The notes: a model not told the origin generated them from the letters alone. Shown: positions 50,438 to 59,864, counted from the stretch's first letter. The stretch: DNA of 64,000 nt from Mycobacterium sp. 1081908.1 (GCF_001673535.1 NZ_LZLY01000104.1:62001-126000); one strand, 5' to 3'. Numbers and translations: made by a program.

Positions 50438-51216
50438 CCCTGCATGTACCCGCCGGCGTCGACGGGGATGGATTGCCCGGTGATGGTTCGGCTCTCGTCG
50501 CTGGCCAGGAACAATGCCAGGTTGGCAACGTCCTCGGGCGAGGAAATGTCTTGCAACGCCACGTCTTTGAGCGACCTGGCGCGCTGGGTCTCAAAGTCGA
50601 CCCCTTGCTCGTCGGCGGTGCGTTGCACCCACTTACGAAACAGCTCGGTGTCGATGGCGCCGGGCACGATGCAGTTGCACCGGATGCCGTACGGGCCGAC
50701 CTCTAGCGCAACGGCTTTGGTGAACGCACGCAGCGACGCCTTGGCGGCGACGTAGTGTGTCTTGCGCACCATGCCGGCGTAGCTGGCCGTCGACGAGAAG
50801 TTCAGGATGACCCCGCGGCGGCGTTGCAGCATCGACCGGTTGAGCACCTCGCGGGTGCACAGCATGGCCGCGGTGACGTCGATGCCGAAGGTGGCGTTCC
50901 AGTTGTCCAGCGTCTGCTCCCAGATCCAGCGGTCCTGGCCGGGCGTGGCGGCGTTGTTGCACAGGATGTCCACCTGGCCGAACTCGTCGACGGCGCGCGT
51001 CACCATGGCCGCGACGTCGTCCTCGTCGGTGACGTCGGCGCGCATCGCGATGGCGCCCGGGCCCGCCGCGTCCGCGGCTTCGCGCACCAGCTCTTCGCGC
51101 CGCGCGGCCAGCAGCACACGGGCGCCCTCCGCGACGAACAGCGAGCCCATCACCGGTCCCAGACCGCTGCTGGCGCCGGTGATGATCGCGACCTTGCCCT
51201 CAAGCCGTCCGGTCAT
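50434..51216 (-). CDS. Short-chain dehydrogenase/reductase
   Basis: A 260-aa classical SDR: IITGASSGLGPVMGSLFV (residues 11-28), ILCNNAATPG, catalytic Ser in LNFSSTASYAG, Tyr/Lys in THYVAAKASL, and ITGQSIPVDAGGYMQG at the end. ATG 51216 overlaps the stop of the alpha/beta hydrolase (51213-51216). It is the second gene of the operon. Confidence 0.9.
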   Translation of the reverse strand: MTGRLEGKVAIITGASSGLGPVMGSLFVAEGARVLLAARREELVREAADAAGPGAIAMRADVTDEDDVAAMVTRAVDEFGQVDILCNNAATPGQDRWIWEQTLDNWNATFGIDVTAAMLCTREVLNRSMLQRRRGVILNFSSTASYAGMVRKTHYVAAKASLRAFTKAVALEVGPYGIRCNCIVPGAIDTELFRKWVQRTADEQGVDFETQRARSLKDVALQDISSPEDVANLALFLASDESRTITGQSIPVDAGGYMQG

Positions 51217-52019
51217 TTCGGCGACCCCGTCGGACAACGGGTTTCGAGCCAGGCGTGAATCCGCTCGGCCACGTCGGCCCAGCCGGGCTCCAGCATCATG
51301 TCGTGTGCCATCCCGGGAATGAACTCCGCCTCGGTGTTGTATGCGCGCGCGGTCGCGCGCACTTCCCGGGCCGAGAAAAGGATGTCGTTTTCGGCGCCCA
51401 GGACCATCACCGGAGCCTTGACGAGGGAGGGCTTCGGCAGATCGAGCCACAACATGCCGAGCACATGCCCGCCCACGTACTCCTCGTCGAGCCCGGCGGC
51501 ATAGCGCGCCACGTCGGCGAGGGGAGTTGAGTCGGAAAAGAAGCTTTCCCGGGCCAATTCGGGTGTGCGGCCCATGCTTCCCTTCGACTTGGTGATAGCC
51601 AGGTGCCGCGCGGTGAGCCACGGGTGCAGCTGGAACCTGCGCAGCAGGAATCCGGCGATCCCGCTGGGCGGCACGGAGGCGAGCAGGACGGCGGCCGGCG
51701 CGTCGTGCGACTCGAGGTACTTCTGCACCACGAAGCCGCCCATGGAGTGCCCGATCACGACCGGTCGTTCGGGCAGGCCGTCGGCGACCGAGGCGACGTC
51801 GTCGACGAAATCCACCATCGAACAGAACTGCATGCGTTTGGGCGCGGGGCTCTTGCCGTGGCCGCGCAGGCTCACCGCCACCGACCGGTAGCCCTTCGAC
51901 GCGAAGAAGTCCAGGAAATGCTCGTCCCAGCACCAGGCGCCGTGCCAGGCGCCGTGGACGAATAACAACGGCGTTTTGTGCGAACTTCGGCTCGGCCCCT
52001 TGTCGATCACTTCAAGCAC
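51213..52019 (-). CDS. Alpha/beta hydrolase (lysophospholipase/esterase-like)
   Basis: A 268-aa hydrolase read from GTG 52019. The oxyanion motif is [14 protein letters not shown], the nucleophile is Ser in [12 protein letters not shown], the acid is Asp in [10 protein letters not shown], and the His is in [13 protein letters not shown]. It hydrolyses an ester or thioester. It is the first gene of a five-gene operon and starts next to an AT-rich divergent region shared with the exported phosphorylase-like gene. Confidence 0.87.
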   Translation of the reverse strand: MLEVIDKGPSRSSHKTPLLFVHGAWHGAWCWDEHFLDFFASKGYRSVAVSLRGHGKSPAPKRMQFCSMVDFVDDVASVADGLPERPVVIGHSMGGFVVQKYLESHDAPAAVLLASVPPSGIAGFLLRRFQLHPWLTARHLAITKSKGSMGRTPELARESFFSDSTPLADVARYAAGLDEEYVGGHVLGMLWLDLPKPSLVKAPVMVLGAENDILFSAREVRATARAYNTEAEFIPGMAHDMMLEPGWADVAERIHAWLETRCPTGSPK

Positions 52020-52184
52020 GCCGTTGAGACTAGCGGCAATAACGACACGAAATCGCTAAACAAAAAGAACGATAACGAATATTCAGTCGCGTCCCCGATG
52101 CGCGAAAATCAAGCCACCACATTATTCACGTCGATAAGGCAGCGAGTCTCGGGCATTCATGACCGACAAAAGACCAGGGGGATC

Positions 52185-53195
52185 GTGCTCAAGCCTTTTC
52201 GCGTCGCCGCCATGGTGGCGCTCGCCTTGTCGGTGGGCGCCGGCGTGGCCGCCGCCGAGCCAGCGGGCGCGCCGGACGTGACGACGGATTCCTGCGAACA
52301 GCGCACGCTGGTGCTGTCGGCCTTCCCGGCCGAAGCCGATGCCGTTCTGTCCCTCACCGCGCTCGACCCCCACCCGGTGGTGCGGGCCGACCGTCGGCGC
52401 TTCTACCTGGGAACGATCGGCGGCAAGAAGGTGATCGTGGCGATGACGGGCATCGGCCTGGTGAACGCGACCGAGACCGCCCAGACCGCGTTCGCGCGCT
52501 TCACTTGCGCGTCATCGGTTTCCGTTGGCGCAGTGGTGTTCTCGGGCGTCGCCGGGGGTGGCGCGCGCCTCAACATCGGGGATGTGGCGGTACCGGCGCG
52601 CTGGAGCTTGGACCAGGGCGCGACCTTTCACCCGGTCGACCCCGGCATGCTGGCCGCGGCACAGGCGCTGAGTGTCAACCTGGAAAGCGTTAATTACCTT
52701 GGCAATCCGATCTGCCTGTGCAAGAACGCTCCCCGCGTCAGGCTGATCGACCTGAAGCGCCAGCCCCGGCTGCTGGTCGGCGGCGACGGCTCCAGCTCCG
52801 ACAACAACAACGGCCAGGCGTTCCCGTGCGTGCCGAACGGCGGCGACGTGTTCGGATGCCAACCCTGCAGCGCGCCCGATCGCTCGCTCTTCTACACCGG
52901 CAACTTCTTTCATGCGGCGGGGCCGTGGCTACGAAACTCTTTGATCAGCAACCTCAACGTCGCGTCGACGGCCAATCCGGCCTTCGATGCGACGGACAAC
53001 GAGACGGCCGCGGTGCAGGCGGTCGCCGACGCGCATGGGACGCCGTTCCTGGGGATCCGCGGCATCTCGGACGGAGCCGGCGACCCGTTGCGGCTGCCGG
53101 GCTTCCCGTTCGAGTTTTTCTTCTACAAGCAGATCGCGGCGGAAAACGCCGCACGGGTGACCGCGACCTTCCTGCAGAGCTGGGCGGGCATCTGA
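52185..53195 (+). CDS. Exported phosphorylase-superfamily (nucleosidase-like) protein
   Basis: A 336-aa protein with an N-terminal signal peptide ([23 protein letters not shown]). The mature part begins with the PNP_UDP_1 fold: [57 protein letters not shown], and [29 protein letters not shown] near the end. These are the ribose and base-pocket regions of nucleoside phosphorylases and MTA/SAH nucleosidases. Export is unusual for this superfamily. GTG 52185 is preferred because AGGGGG lies just upstream and the signal peptide starts there. A long insertion with Cys residues ([21 protein letters not shown]) is extra. Confidence 0.8.
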   Translation: MLKPFRVAAMVALALSVGAGVAAAEPAGAPDVTTDSCEQRTLVLSAFPAEADAVLSLTALDPHPVVRADRRRFYLGTIGGKKVIVAMTGIGLVNATETAQTAFARFTCASSVSVGAVVFSGVAGGGARLNIGDVAVPARWSLDQGATFHPVDPGMLAAAQALSVNLESVNYLGNPICLCKNAPRVRLIDLKRQPRLLVGGDGSSSDNNNGQAFPCVPNGGDVFGCQPCSAPDRSLFYTGNFFHAAGPWLRNSLISNLNVASTANPAFDATDNETAAVQAVADAHGTPFLGIRGISDGAGDPLRLPGFPFEFFFYKQIAAENAARVTATFLQSWAGI

Positions 53196-53196
53196 G

Positions 53197-54048
53197 TTAT
53201 TCGGGTCCGCGGCCGACGGGGCGGGCCGGATCCGAACACCATTCCGACCATGACCCCGGATACAGCGCCGCTTCTCGGCCCGCCGCCGCGAGCGCGGCGA
53301 TCGTGATGGCCGCGGTGACACCCGAGCCGCAATAGACGCCCAGCGGGCCGTCGCGATCGATGCCGTGGTCGGACAGCAGTTGGGCGAGCGCGTAATCGCC
53401 GACGAAGGTCCCGTCGCCCGCCAGGACGGCGCCGCTGGGAAGGTTTTTCGCGCCGGGGATGTGGCCGGCGACGGGGTCGAGGGGTTCCACGTCGCCGCGG
53501 AACCGTTCCGGGGCACGGGCGTCGAGCAGCGTCACGCCCTCGCCGGTTTGGTCGGCCGTCAACGTGGGTCGCCCGCCCGCATACAGATCATCGTGCGCCA
53601 CAGCCACATTCCCGGGCGGCGGATCGACCGGGCCGGTCTCGAGGCTGTGTCCGGCGGAGCGCCACGCGGACAGGCCGCCGTCCAGGATGCGCACGTTCGC
53701 GAGCCCCGCGGCCGTGAGCACCCACCACGCTCGCGCCGAGCCGGCGCGGTTCCAGTCGTCGTAGACGACGACCGCATCGTTTTGGCGGATGCCCCAGCGG
53801 CGTGCGGCCGCCTCCAGGCTGCGCCCCGACGGCAGCGGGTGGCGACCGCGGCCGGCCAGGCCGTGGTCGCTCAGCTCGTCCTCGAGCGACACGTACACCG
53901 CGCCCGGCAGGTGGCCCGCCAGGTAGGCGGCACGACCGTCGGGTTCGTCGAGGCGCCACCGCACATCGAGGATCGCCGGTGGGTCGCCGGCCTCCAAAAG
54001 GGCGGCCAGCTCGGTCGCCGTGATCAGCACCCGGTCCCGTGCCTCCAC
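53197..54048 (-). CDS. sseB: Thiosulfate/3-mercaptopyruvate sulfurtransferase (SseB type)
   Basis: A 283-aa double rhodanese. The inactive N-terminal domain is residues of about 7-130 (LDVRWRLDEPDG, VYDDWNRAGSARAWW). The C-terminal domain has the active loop VYCGSGVTAAI, with catalytic Cys at residue 240. GTG 54048 is supported by GGAGGAGG about 8 bp upstream. It transfers sulfane sulfur. It corresponds to Rv2291 by similarity, as part of the collinear backbone. It converges on the phosphorylase-like gene with a single base between the stops. Confidence 0.93.
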   Translation of the reverse strand: MEARDRVLITATELAALLEAGDPPAILDVRWRLDEPDGRAAYLAGHLPGAVYVSLEDELSDHGLAGRGRHPLPSGRSLEAAARRWGIRQNDAVVVYDDWNRAGSARAWWVLTAAGLANVRILDGGLSAWRSAGHSLETGPVDPPPGNVAVAHDDLYAGGRPTLTADQTGEGVTLLDARAPERFRGDVEPLDPVAGHIPGAKNLPSGAVLAGDGTFVGDYALAQLLSDHGIDRDGPLGVYCGSGVTAAITIAALAAAGREAALYPGSWSEWCSDPARPVGRGPE

Positions 54049-54314
54049 GTCTGCACCTCCTCCCGTTTCCCGCGAGCCTAGCCGCACGCCGGGAGGTAAA
54101 CGCCATTGGAACTGACGGTGAACACTTGCGGCGTCCGACGGGCCGAGCTGTGCGTTCGGAATTAAACTCGACCAGAACTAAAACTGAACGGCGGATTGAA
54201 GTTTGGCTTTCGGCGGGCGGTGCTGCGAGAAGACTATTGACCACGGAACCGCTCGCACGCGAGGATCATTTACATTGGTCGTCGAGCCCTTATGGCTTCG
54301 AAAGTGATGGGGAA

Positions 54315-54644
54315 ATGAAGAAGAAGATTTCTGCGGTCGCGGTTGGCGCATTCCTGGCGTTCACGTGGGTGCCCGTGGCTGTCGCGCACGCCGACCAGAC
54401 GGACCAGGACTTCGCGGAATACCTTGCGTCGCATGGCATCAACCTGGGTTCGCCGGGCCAGGCCGTGAACATGGCGCGCACCATGTGCTCCGACCTCGAG
54501 GCGGGCTACACGCAGAAGGACGAGATCGATCAGCTGACGGGCTCGCACAAGCTGACCCAGGCGCAGGCCGAAACGTTCATCGGCGCGGCCACCGCGGACT
54601 ACTGCCCGGGCAAGCACAGCCCCACCAAGCCCAGCGGCGGATAG
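54315..54644 (+). CDS. DUF732 exported protein
   Basis: A 109-aa protein from ATG 54315. The signal peptide is MKKKISAVAVGAFLAFTWVP, cleaved near AHA/DQ. The mature DUF732 domain is DQDFAEYLASHGINLGSPGQAVNMARTMCSDLEAG, then LTQAQAETFIGAATADYCPGK, with the conserved Cys pair. DUF732 proteins are small secreted mycobacterial proteins of unknown function. The 267 bp before it hold no gene and are relatively AT-rich, probably the promoter region. Confidence 0.88.
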   Translation: MKKKISAVAVGAFLAFTWVPVAVAHADQTDQDFAEYLASHGINLGSPGQAVNMARTMCSDLEAGYTQKDEIDQLTGSHKLTQAQAETFIGAATADYCPGKHSPTKPSGG

Positions 54645-54670
54645 TTTCCTCTGAGCTGCGGTTATCAGCG

Positions 54671-55795
54671 CTAGGCGCTTTCCTTGGCTTCGCCGGTCCC
54701 CAGCGACGCCAGCATGCCCGCGGCGGCCCGTTCCCAGGTGAAGCTCTCCGCGCGGCGCCGGGCGGAGCGACGGCGGTGGTGTTCGGGACGGCCGACGATC
54801 GCGCCGACCGCCCACGCGATGGCGAACGGGTCGTTGTCGGCCAGGGCGCCGCTGTCCGGGGTGATGATCTCGGTCAGCGCGGACGTGCGTGACACGACGG
54901 CCGGCGTCCCGCACGCCAGCGATTCCAGCGCGGCCAGCCCGAACGTCTCGTGCGGGCCGGGCGCCAGCGTCACGTCCGCCGTGGCCAGCAGCTCCGCCAC
55001 GGTGCGCCGGTCGTTGATGAACCCGGTGAAGTCGATCGGCAGCCGGGAGGCTTGCCTTTCCAGCCTGGCCCGCAGCGGGCCCTCGCCCACGACGACCAGC
55101 CTCGCGTCGACGCCGGCATGGCACAGCGCGCCCAGGGCGTCGATGCTGCGGTCGACCCGCTTTTCCACCGACAGCCGTCCGCAGTGCACCAGCAGGATCT
55201 GCTGCGGCGTAGCCCAGCGCCGCCGCACCAGGTAGGAGTGCCGGCGTGGGTGAAACGTCTGCAGATCCACGCCCAGTGGCACGGTGACGGTGTTGGTCGC
55301 GCCGATCCGGTCGAACTCTTCGCGCGCGAACGCGGTGGTGCACACCACGGTGTCGTAGTTGGCGGCCGTCCGCCGATTGGCGAAGTCCGCGAACTTTTCC
55401 GCGCTGCGCCGCGGAAGTACCTGTCCCACAAGGCGATCCAGGCGCTCGTGGGAGATCATGACCGTCTTGGCGCCGTAGTCGCGGCCCCACGGCCCCAACG
55501 ACCTCAGGGTGAGGCGATCGGAGACCTCTAGTGCGTCGGGTTTCAGCGCCGCCAGTAGCGCTTTGACGGGTCCCGGCATCACCGCACGGTAGCCGCCGGT
55601 GCAGGGAATCAGCCGAGCGGGCATCGTGATTCGTACCACGCCCGTCGGCAGCTCCGTGCGTTCGGCGTTTCGCCCGGGCACGATCAGGAACACCTCGTGC
55701 CCGGTGGCGCAGTATTCGGCGCCGAGGCGGTCCACCGCAGTGCGCAGGCCGCCGGAGCGGGGGCCGTAGAAGTTGGCGACCTGTACAACGCGCAT
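54671..55795 (-). CDS. mgtA: GT4 alpha-mannosyltransferase (MgtA/Rv0557 type)
   Basis: A 374-aa GT-B glycosyltransferase. The N-terminal acceptor domain begins RVVQVANFYGPRSGGLRTAVDRL, very like Rv0557 as I recall it. The C-terminal donor domain has HCGRLSVEKRVDRSID, VVGEGPLRARL and the GT4 motif GPHETFGLAALESLACGTP, with the nucleotide-sugar Glu pair. In M. tuberculosis MgtA uses GDP-mannose to mannosylate a glucuronosyl diacylglycerol. ATG 55795 is chosen at the homology start. It is a single gene here. Confidence 0.87.
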   Translation of the reverse strand: MRVVQVANFYGPRSGGLRTAVDRLGAEYCATGHEVFLIVPGRNAERTELPTGVVRITMPARLIPCTGGYRAVMPGPVKALLAALKPDALEVSDRLTLRSLGPWGRDYGAKTVMISHERLDRLVGQVLPRRSAEKFADFANRRTAANYDTVVCTTAFAREEFDRIGATNTVTVPLGVDLQTFHPRRHSYLVRRRWATPQQILLVHCGRLSVEKRVDRSIDALGALCHAGVDARLVVVGEGPLRARLERQASRLPIDFTGFINDRRTVAELLATADVTLAPGPHETFGLAALESLACGTPAVVSRTSALTEIITPDSGALADNDPFAIAWAVGAIVGRPEHHRRRSARRRAESFTWERAAAGMLASLGTGEAKESA

Positions 55796-55875
55796 AACGT
55801 GAGGACACGCGGCGCGCATGTGCAGTCACCGATGGGGAACCGTCGCGTGCCTGAACAGTCCGTGAAGAAATCGCC

Positions 55876-56658
55876 TCACTGCGCGTGACGGCGGGCGAGG
55901 ATCGCGGCGGTTTCGCGGTCGGCGGGCAGAAACGCCTCCAGGCGCAGCTCCGACACGGTGACGTCCAGCGCCGTGACGAACGTCGAGATCGTCGCCACCA
56001 GCCGCACGTCGCCGTGGGGGGAACGCAGGTGCAGCGGCACCGCGAAGCCGAGCGATTCGATCGGTCGCCCGCCCGGCGCTGGCACGCCGTATCCCTCGAG
56101 TTCGTCGATCAGCGCGTCGATGCGCGGGTGTGGACCCCGCTCGCGCAAGCCATGGAGGATGTGGCGCCGCCAATCGTCGAGGTTCACGATCCGCGCCGCC
56201 ATGCCCTCGGGATGCAGCGCGGCGCGCAGCACGTTGACCGGCGGTTCCAGCAGCCATTCCGCCATCCCGTCGGTCAGCAGCCCGAAGGCGCCGTTGGCGG
56301 CGACCAGCTCACCGAAGCCGTCCATGACCATCGCCGGATACGGCAGATGCCCGTCGAGCACATGCTGGAGCGCCTCGCGCACGGGCTGCAGCAGCGGTGC
56401 GTCCGGCGCCGACTCGGGATGCGCGGGTGCGAAGCCCGCCGCCGCGAGCAACGAGTTGCGTTGTCGCAGCGACAGGTGCAACGAGTCGGCCAGCCGGCTG
56501 ACGATGTCGCGCCCCGGCGCTGATCGGCCCTGCTCCAAGAAACTCAGATGCCGTTGGGTGGTGCCGGCGTCGTTGGCCAGGTCGATCTGGCTCAGCCGTC
56601 GCCGGTTACGCCATTCCCGTAACGCCGTGCCGAAGTCGCCCTCCGTTGCAATGGACAT
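55876..56658 (-). CDS. XRE-family regulator with MmyB-like ligand domain
   Basis: A 260-aa regulator. The N-terminal XRE HTH (LREWRNRRRLSQIDLANDAG, TTQRHLSFLEQGRSAPGRDI) is followed by the MmyB-like PAS/ligand domain (VREALQHVLDGHLPYPAMVM, DGFGELVAANGAFGLLTDG, WRRHILHGL). ATG 56658 is placed at the start of the HTH region. In actinobacteria such proteins often regulate neighbouring oxidoreductases and bind a fatty acid. It is divergent from the LLM gene at 56743, with 84 bp between the starts, so control of that gene is likely. Confidence 0.87.
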   Translation of the reverse strand: MSIATEGDFGTALREWRNRRRLSQIDLANDAGTTQRHLSFLEQGRSAPGRDIVSRLADSLHLSLRQRNSLLAAAGFAPAHPESAPDAPLLQPVREALQHVLDGHLPYPAMVMDGFGELVAANGAFGLLTDGMAEWLLEPPVNVLRAALHPEGMAARIVNLDDWRRHILHGLRERGPHPRIDALIDELEGYGVPAPGGRPIESLGFAVPLHLRSPHGDVRLVATISTFVTALDVTVSELRLEAFLPADRETAAILARRHAQ

Positions 56659-56742
56659 GCGAACAGTCAACCCATTCGCGGCGCTGGGCGCTATTCCCCG
56701 GAGGGAATTGCCGCGCGTCGACTCCGGCGACACGATCGCCGT

Positions 56743-57693
56743 ATGAATCAGCCACTCCGCCTCGGTGTAATGCCGCCCCTGGCCGCCGAACCCTGGGCCG
56801 GTACCGACCTGCGCCGGCTCCTCGACTTCGCCCGCGCCGTCGAGGATCTGGGGTTCGACTCGCTATGGGCGAACGACTCGTTGGTACGCCCGCGCATCGA
56901 AGCGCTGACGTTTCTTTCGGCGGCGGCCGCGGTCACCGATCGCATCACCCTGGGCACCGCCGCCCTGCAGCCGGTGCTGCGGCGCCCTGTGCAGACCGCG
57001 CAGGTCCTCGCCTCCATCGACCGGCTGTCGGGCGGTCGGTTGGCGGTGGCCGTCGGCGCCGGCTTCCCCGGGCTGTCCGAGGTGGAGTACGCCGCCTCCG
57101 AGGTTCCCTGGCGCCGGCGGTTCGCGCGCCTCGACGACACCGTCGCGCTGTGGCGCCAGTTGTGGAACACCAAGGAGCCCAGCTCGTTCCACGGGTCCGT
57201 GCTGCATCTCGACGACATCCCGGCCGGCATCACCCCGTTCGACGCGTCCGACCCGCCGGTCTGGCTGGCCGCCGACACACCGGGCGCGCGGGCGCGCGCC
57301 GGACGCCTGTACGACGGGTGGCTCCCGTATCCTCCGACACCGCAGCCTTATTCGTCCGGCCTCGCCGAGGTGCGGGCCGCGGCCCAGGAAGCGGGCCGCG
57401 CCGCCGACGCCGTGACGCCTGCGCTGTTCGTCACCGTGCTGATCACCGACGAGCCCGACGGCGGGCGGGCGGCGTTGGATCATTTCGCCACCCAGACATA
57501 CGGTTTCGGCATCGACGCCGTCGAGCAGATTCAGACGTTCGCAGCGGGGACGCCCGACGCCGTCACCGCCCGACTGGCCAGCTATGTCGACGCCGGCGCG
57601 CGGCATCTGGTCTGCCGAATAGCCGTCCTCGGCCCGGACGGATTCGTCGAGCAGCTGCGCCGGCTGCGGACCGTGACGGAGTCGCTGCGATGA
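56743..57693 (+). CDS. LLM-class oxidoreductase next to XRE regulator
   Basis: A 316-aa LLM protein: DLRRLLDFARAVEDLGFDSLWANDSLVRPR, ITLGTAALQPVLRRPVQTAQVLASIDRLSGGRLAVAVGAGFPG, PPVWLAADTPGARARAGRLYDGWLPYPP. The F420 or flavin type is uncertain, as the HH motif is absent (WANDS). Its stop overlaps the ATG of the DinB-fold gene (57690-57693). Together they may oxidise and then conjugate or isomerise a substrate. Confidence 0.83.
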   Translation: MNQPLRLGVMPPLAAEPWAGTDLRRLLDFARAVEDLGFDSLWANDSLVRPRIEALTFLSAAAAVTDRITLGTAALQPVLRRPVQTAQVLASIDRLSGGRLAVAVGAGFPGLSEVEYAASEVPWRRRFARLDDTVALWRQLWNTKEPSSFHGSVLHLDDIPAGITPFDASDPPVWLAADTPGARARAGRLYDGWLPYPPTPQPYSSGLAEVRAAAQEAGRAADAVTPALFVTVLITDEPDGGRAALDHFATQTYGFGIDAVEQIQTFAAGTPDAVTARLASYVDAGARHLVCRIAVLGPDGFVEQLRRLRTVTESLR

Positions 57694-58355
57694 CCACGAT
57701 CGTGCGGCCGGCACCCGATCGAGCCGCCACCTTCACGGGCCTCGTCGACGAATACCGCTCCTTCGCCGAACTCATTGGCGCCCTGGATGCCTCGGACTGG
57801 ACGCGTGAAACCCGCTGCGTGGGCTGGCAGGTGCGCGACGTGGCCGGCCACGTGGTGGGCCAGGCCCTCGACACGGTCAGCGGCGCGATCGGCACGCGCA
57901 CACCCGACGACCAGGCCGCCGCGCTTCGGGGCAAATCCCCGGCCGCGCTGGCGGCGCGGCTGCATGCCGCGACGGATTCGGTTGCGCGCCTTGCCGCGGC
58001 GTTCGACGACGCGGCATGGTCGGCACCCAGCCCGGTGCCCGGACTCGCGCTCGGCCAGGGCGTGCACGCGCTGCTGAACGACGCCTACGTACACGGTGAC
58101 GACATCCGTTGTGCGCTCGGTTTGCCGTTCGACGACGGGCCCGGCCTGCGCGCCGGCCTCGACTTCGTGCTCGGCGCCCTGCTGCGTGATGACGTCGCTG
58201 CCGCGGACCCGGCCATTGCCCGGCTCTTGAGCGCCTCGGGCGAGCGGTTCGCCCAAGAGACCGGCATCGCGGCGCACGATTTCCTGCTCGCCGCCACCGG
58301 CCGAGGCGATCCGGCGCGCCTTGGGCTACCGGAGTGCGTCAACATCTTCCGCTGA
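57690..58355 (+). CDS. Maleylpyruvate isomerase-type mycothiol/metal-binding DinB protein
   Basis: A 221-aa protein of the MDMPI N-terminal DinB family: SDWTRETRCVGWQVRDVAGHVVGQALDTV (first conserved His), and LLNDAYVHGDDIRCALGLP with the second His and Asp. Such proteins bind a divalent metal and mycothiol. The coupled LLM gene before it suggests a common pathway. Its last 30 bp overlap, on the opposite strand, the 3' end of the FAD monooxygenase gene (58326-58355). Confidence 0.83.
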   Translation: MTTIVRPAPDRAATFTGLVDEYRSFAELIGALDASDWTRETRCVGWQVRDVAGHVVGQALDTVSGAIGTRTPDDQAAALRGKSPAALAARLHAATDSVARLAAAFDDAAWSAPSPVPGLALGQGVHALLNDAYVHGDDIRCALGLPFDDGPGLRAGLDFVLGALLRDDVAAADPAIARLLSASGERFAQETGIAAHDFLLAATGRGDPARLGLPECVNIFR

Positions 58356-59864
58356 GGGCCCGAACCAGCGTCGTAGCGCGTCGCGCAGGCTTGCTTCCTC
58401 GTCCGCCCCGAAAGTGTCCGCCGCCCAGGCGACGTAGCCGTCGGGTCGGAGCAGCAGCGCCGCGGCGGGCCGGTCGGCGACGGTCGTATTGACGACGTCG
58501 ACGCGATCCTGCCAACCCTGCGCTGCGGCGCCGACGCCGCCGTCGAAGTCCAGCAGGACCGGGCGGGCGTCATGCAGCAGCTCGGCGACGCGCCGACCGT
58601 CGTCGAGGCTGAGCTCGGGCACGGGCCAGCCCGACAGCGGGTGGTCGTCGCCCACGTCGTAGCGGACGTCGTTGCCGGCCAGCAGCCTCGCCATGTGCCT
58701 CGCGGTGTCGGGCAGGGCGAAGAGCTCTCCCAAAAGCGTTCGGAGAGCGGCTACCTCGGGGCCCGGCGCCATGAGCGCGGTCTGGGCCATTGACTGCATC
58801 ATCACGCGCTCGCCCACCGGGTGACGCTCGGACTCGTAGGTATCGAGCAACCCTGCGGGAGCCCACCCGTTGAGCTGCGCGGCGAGCTTCCAGCCCAGGT
58901 TCAGCGTGTCCTGCAGCCCGAGGTTCAGGCCCGGCCCGCCCATGGCGCTGTGCACGTGGGCGGCGTCGCCGAGCAGCAGGACCCGCCCGTCACGGTAACG
59001 TTCGGCGTGACGGGTGTTCTGCCCGTTGATCCGACGAAGGGCGTGCGGCCCAGGGCCTTTGGGCTCGCCGAACGCGACGTCAACACCTAACACGCGGCGT
59101 GCGCTTTCGCGCAGCTCGCCCAGGCTCATCGGTTTGTCCTCGACCGGCGGCGAGAATTCGATGGTGCCGAACAGCGAGCGGCCGGGTTCGAACTCGGCGT
59201 AGATCACCCCGCCGGTGTCCAACCGGGTGTGGCCGAACCGGAGCGCGCCGAAGCCGGGGATGTCGATGCCGCCGTCGGCGCGGCGCAGCCCGTCGGGGAC
59301 CTGCACGTGCGCCAGCCGGCCGACAGTCTTCGACGTGTAGCCGGGGAAGTCGATGCCCACGGCCTTGCGGACCAGGCTGCGTCCGCCGTCGGCGCCGACG
59401 AGAAAGCCCGCTGCGATGCGGTACTCGCGCTCGGGCGAATTAACCACCGCCTCAACGGATTCCGGATCCTGACGGAGCCCGGTGAGCTCGTGCGCCCAGC
59501 GCAGGTCCACCCCGAGGTCGCGTGCCCGCTTCTCCAGCATCCGCACCAGTCGGGGCTGTTGCATGGGCAGCGCGTACATCGGGTTGTCGGGCATGCCAAG
59601 GAAGTTCAGCGTCATGGCCGCGAAGATCCAGCCGTAGACGGGTTGCGGTGGGTTGGGATCACCGGTGAACTCGCGATACAGCCCACGCATGTCGAGCATC
59701 CGGACCACCTGCCCGATAAGGCCGTTGGCCTTGGGCTCGGGGCTGGGTCCGGGTAAGCCGTCCAGCACGACTGGCCGGACGCCGGCCAGGGCCAGCTCGC
59801 AGGCCAGCATCAGCCCGTTGGGTCCGGCGCCGGCGATGACGATGTCGGCGTGCTGGTCAGCCAC
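58326..59864 (-). CDS. FAD-dependent aromatic monooxygenase (PheA/TetX class)
   Basis: A 512-aa class A flavoprotein hydroxylase. The GxGxxG motif is VIAGAGPNGLMLACELALAG (residues of about 10-29), FLVGADGGRSLVRKAVGI is the DG motif, and GRVLLLGDAAHVHSAMGG then PGLNLGLQDTLNLGWKLAAQ is the GD motif. A thioredoxin-like C-terminal domain of about 110 residues (LLDFDGG, AALLLRPDGYVAWA) matches the MhpA/Rox-type group that includes rifampicin monooxygenases. It hydroxylates an aromatic or polyketide substrate with NADPH and O2. The ATG overlaps the end of the TetR gene (59857-59864). Confidence 0.9.
   Translation of the reverse strand: MADQHADIVIAGAGPNGLMLACELALAGVRPVVLDGLPGPSPEPKANGLIGQVVRMLDMRGLYREFTGDPNPPQPVYGWIFAAMTLNFLGMPDNPMYALPMQQPRLVRMLEKRARDLGVDLRWAHELTGLRQDPESVEAVVNSPEREYRIAAGFLVGADGGRSLVRKAVGIDFPGYTSKTVGRLAHVQVPDGLRRADGGIDIPGFGALRFGHTRLDTGGVIYAEFEPGRSLFGTIEFSPPVEDKPMSLGELRESARRVLGVDVAFGEPKGPGPHALRRINGQNTRHAERYRDGRVLLLGDAAHVHSAMGGPGLNLGLQDTLNLGWKLAAQLNGWAPAGLLDTYESERHPVGERVMMQSMAQTALMAPGPEVAALRTLLGELFALPDTARHMARLLAGNDVRYDVGDDHPLSGWPVPELSLDDGRRVAELLHDARPVLLDFDGGVGAAAQGWQDRVDVVNTTVADRPAAALLLRPDGYVAWAADTFGADEEASLRDALRRWFGPSAEDVDALR

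Noticed and set aside
52020..52184. AT-rich stretch as a possible mobile-element border or attachment site
   Set aside because: No integrase, terminal inverted repeat, target duplication or tRNA end is present. It is more simply a divergent promoter region.
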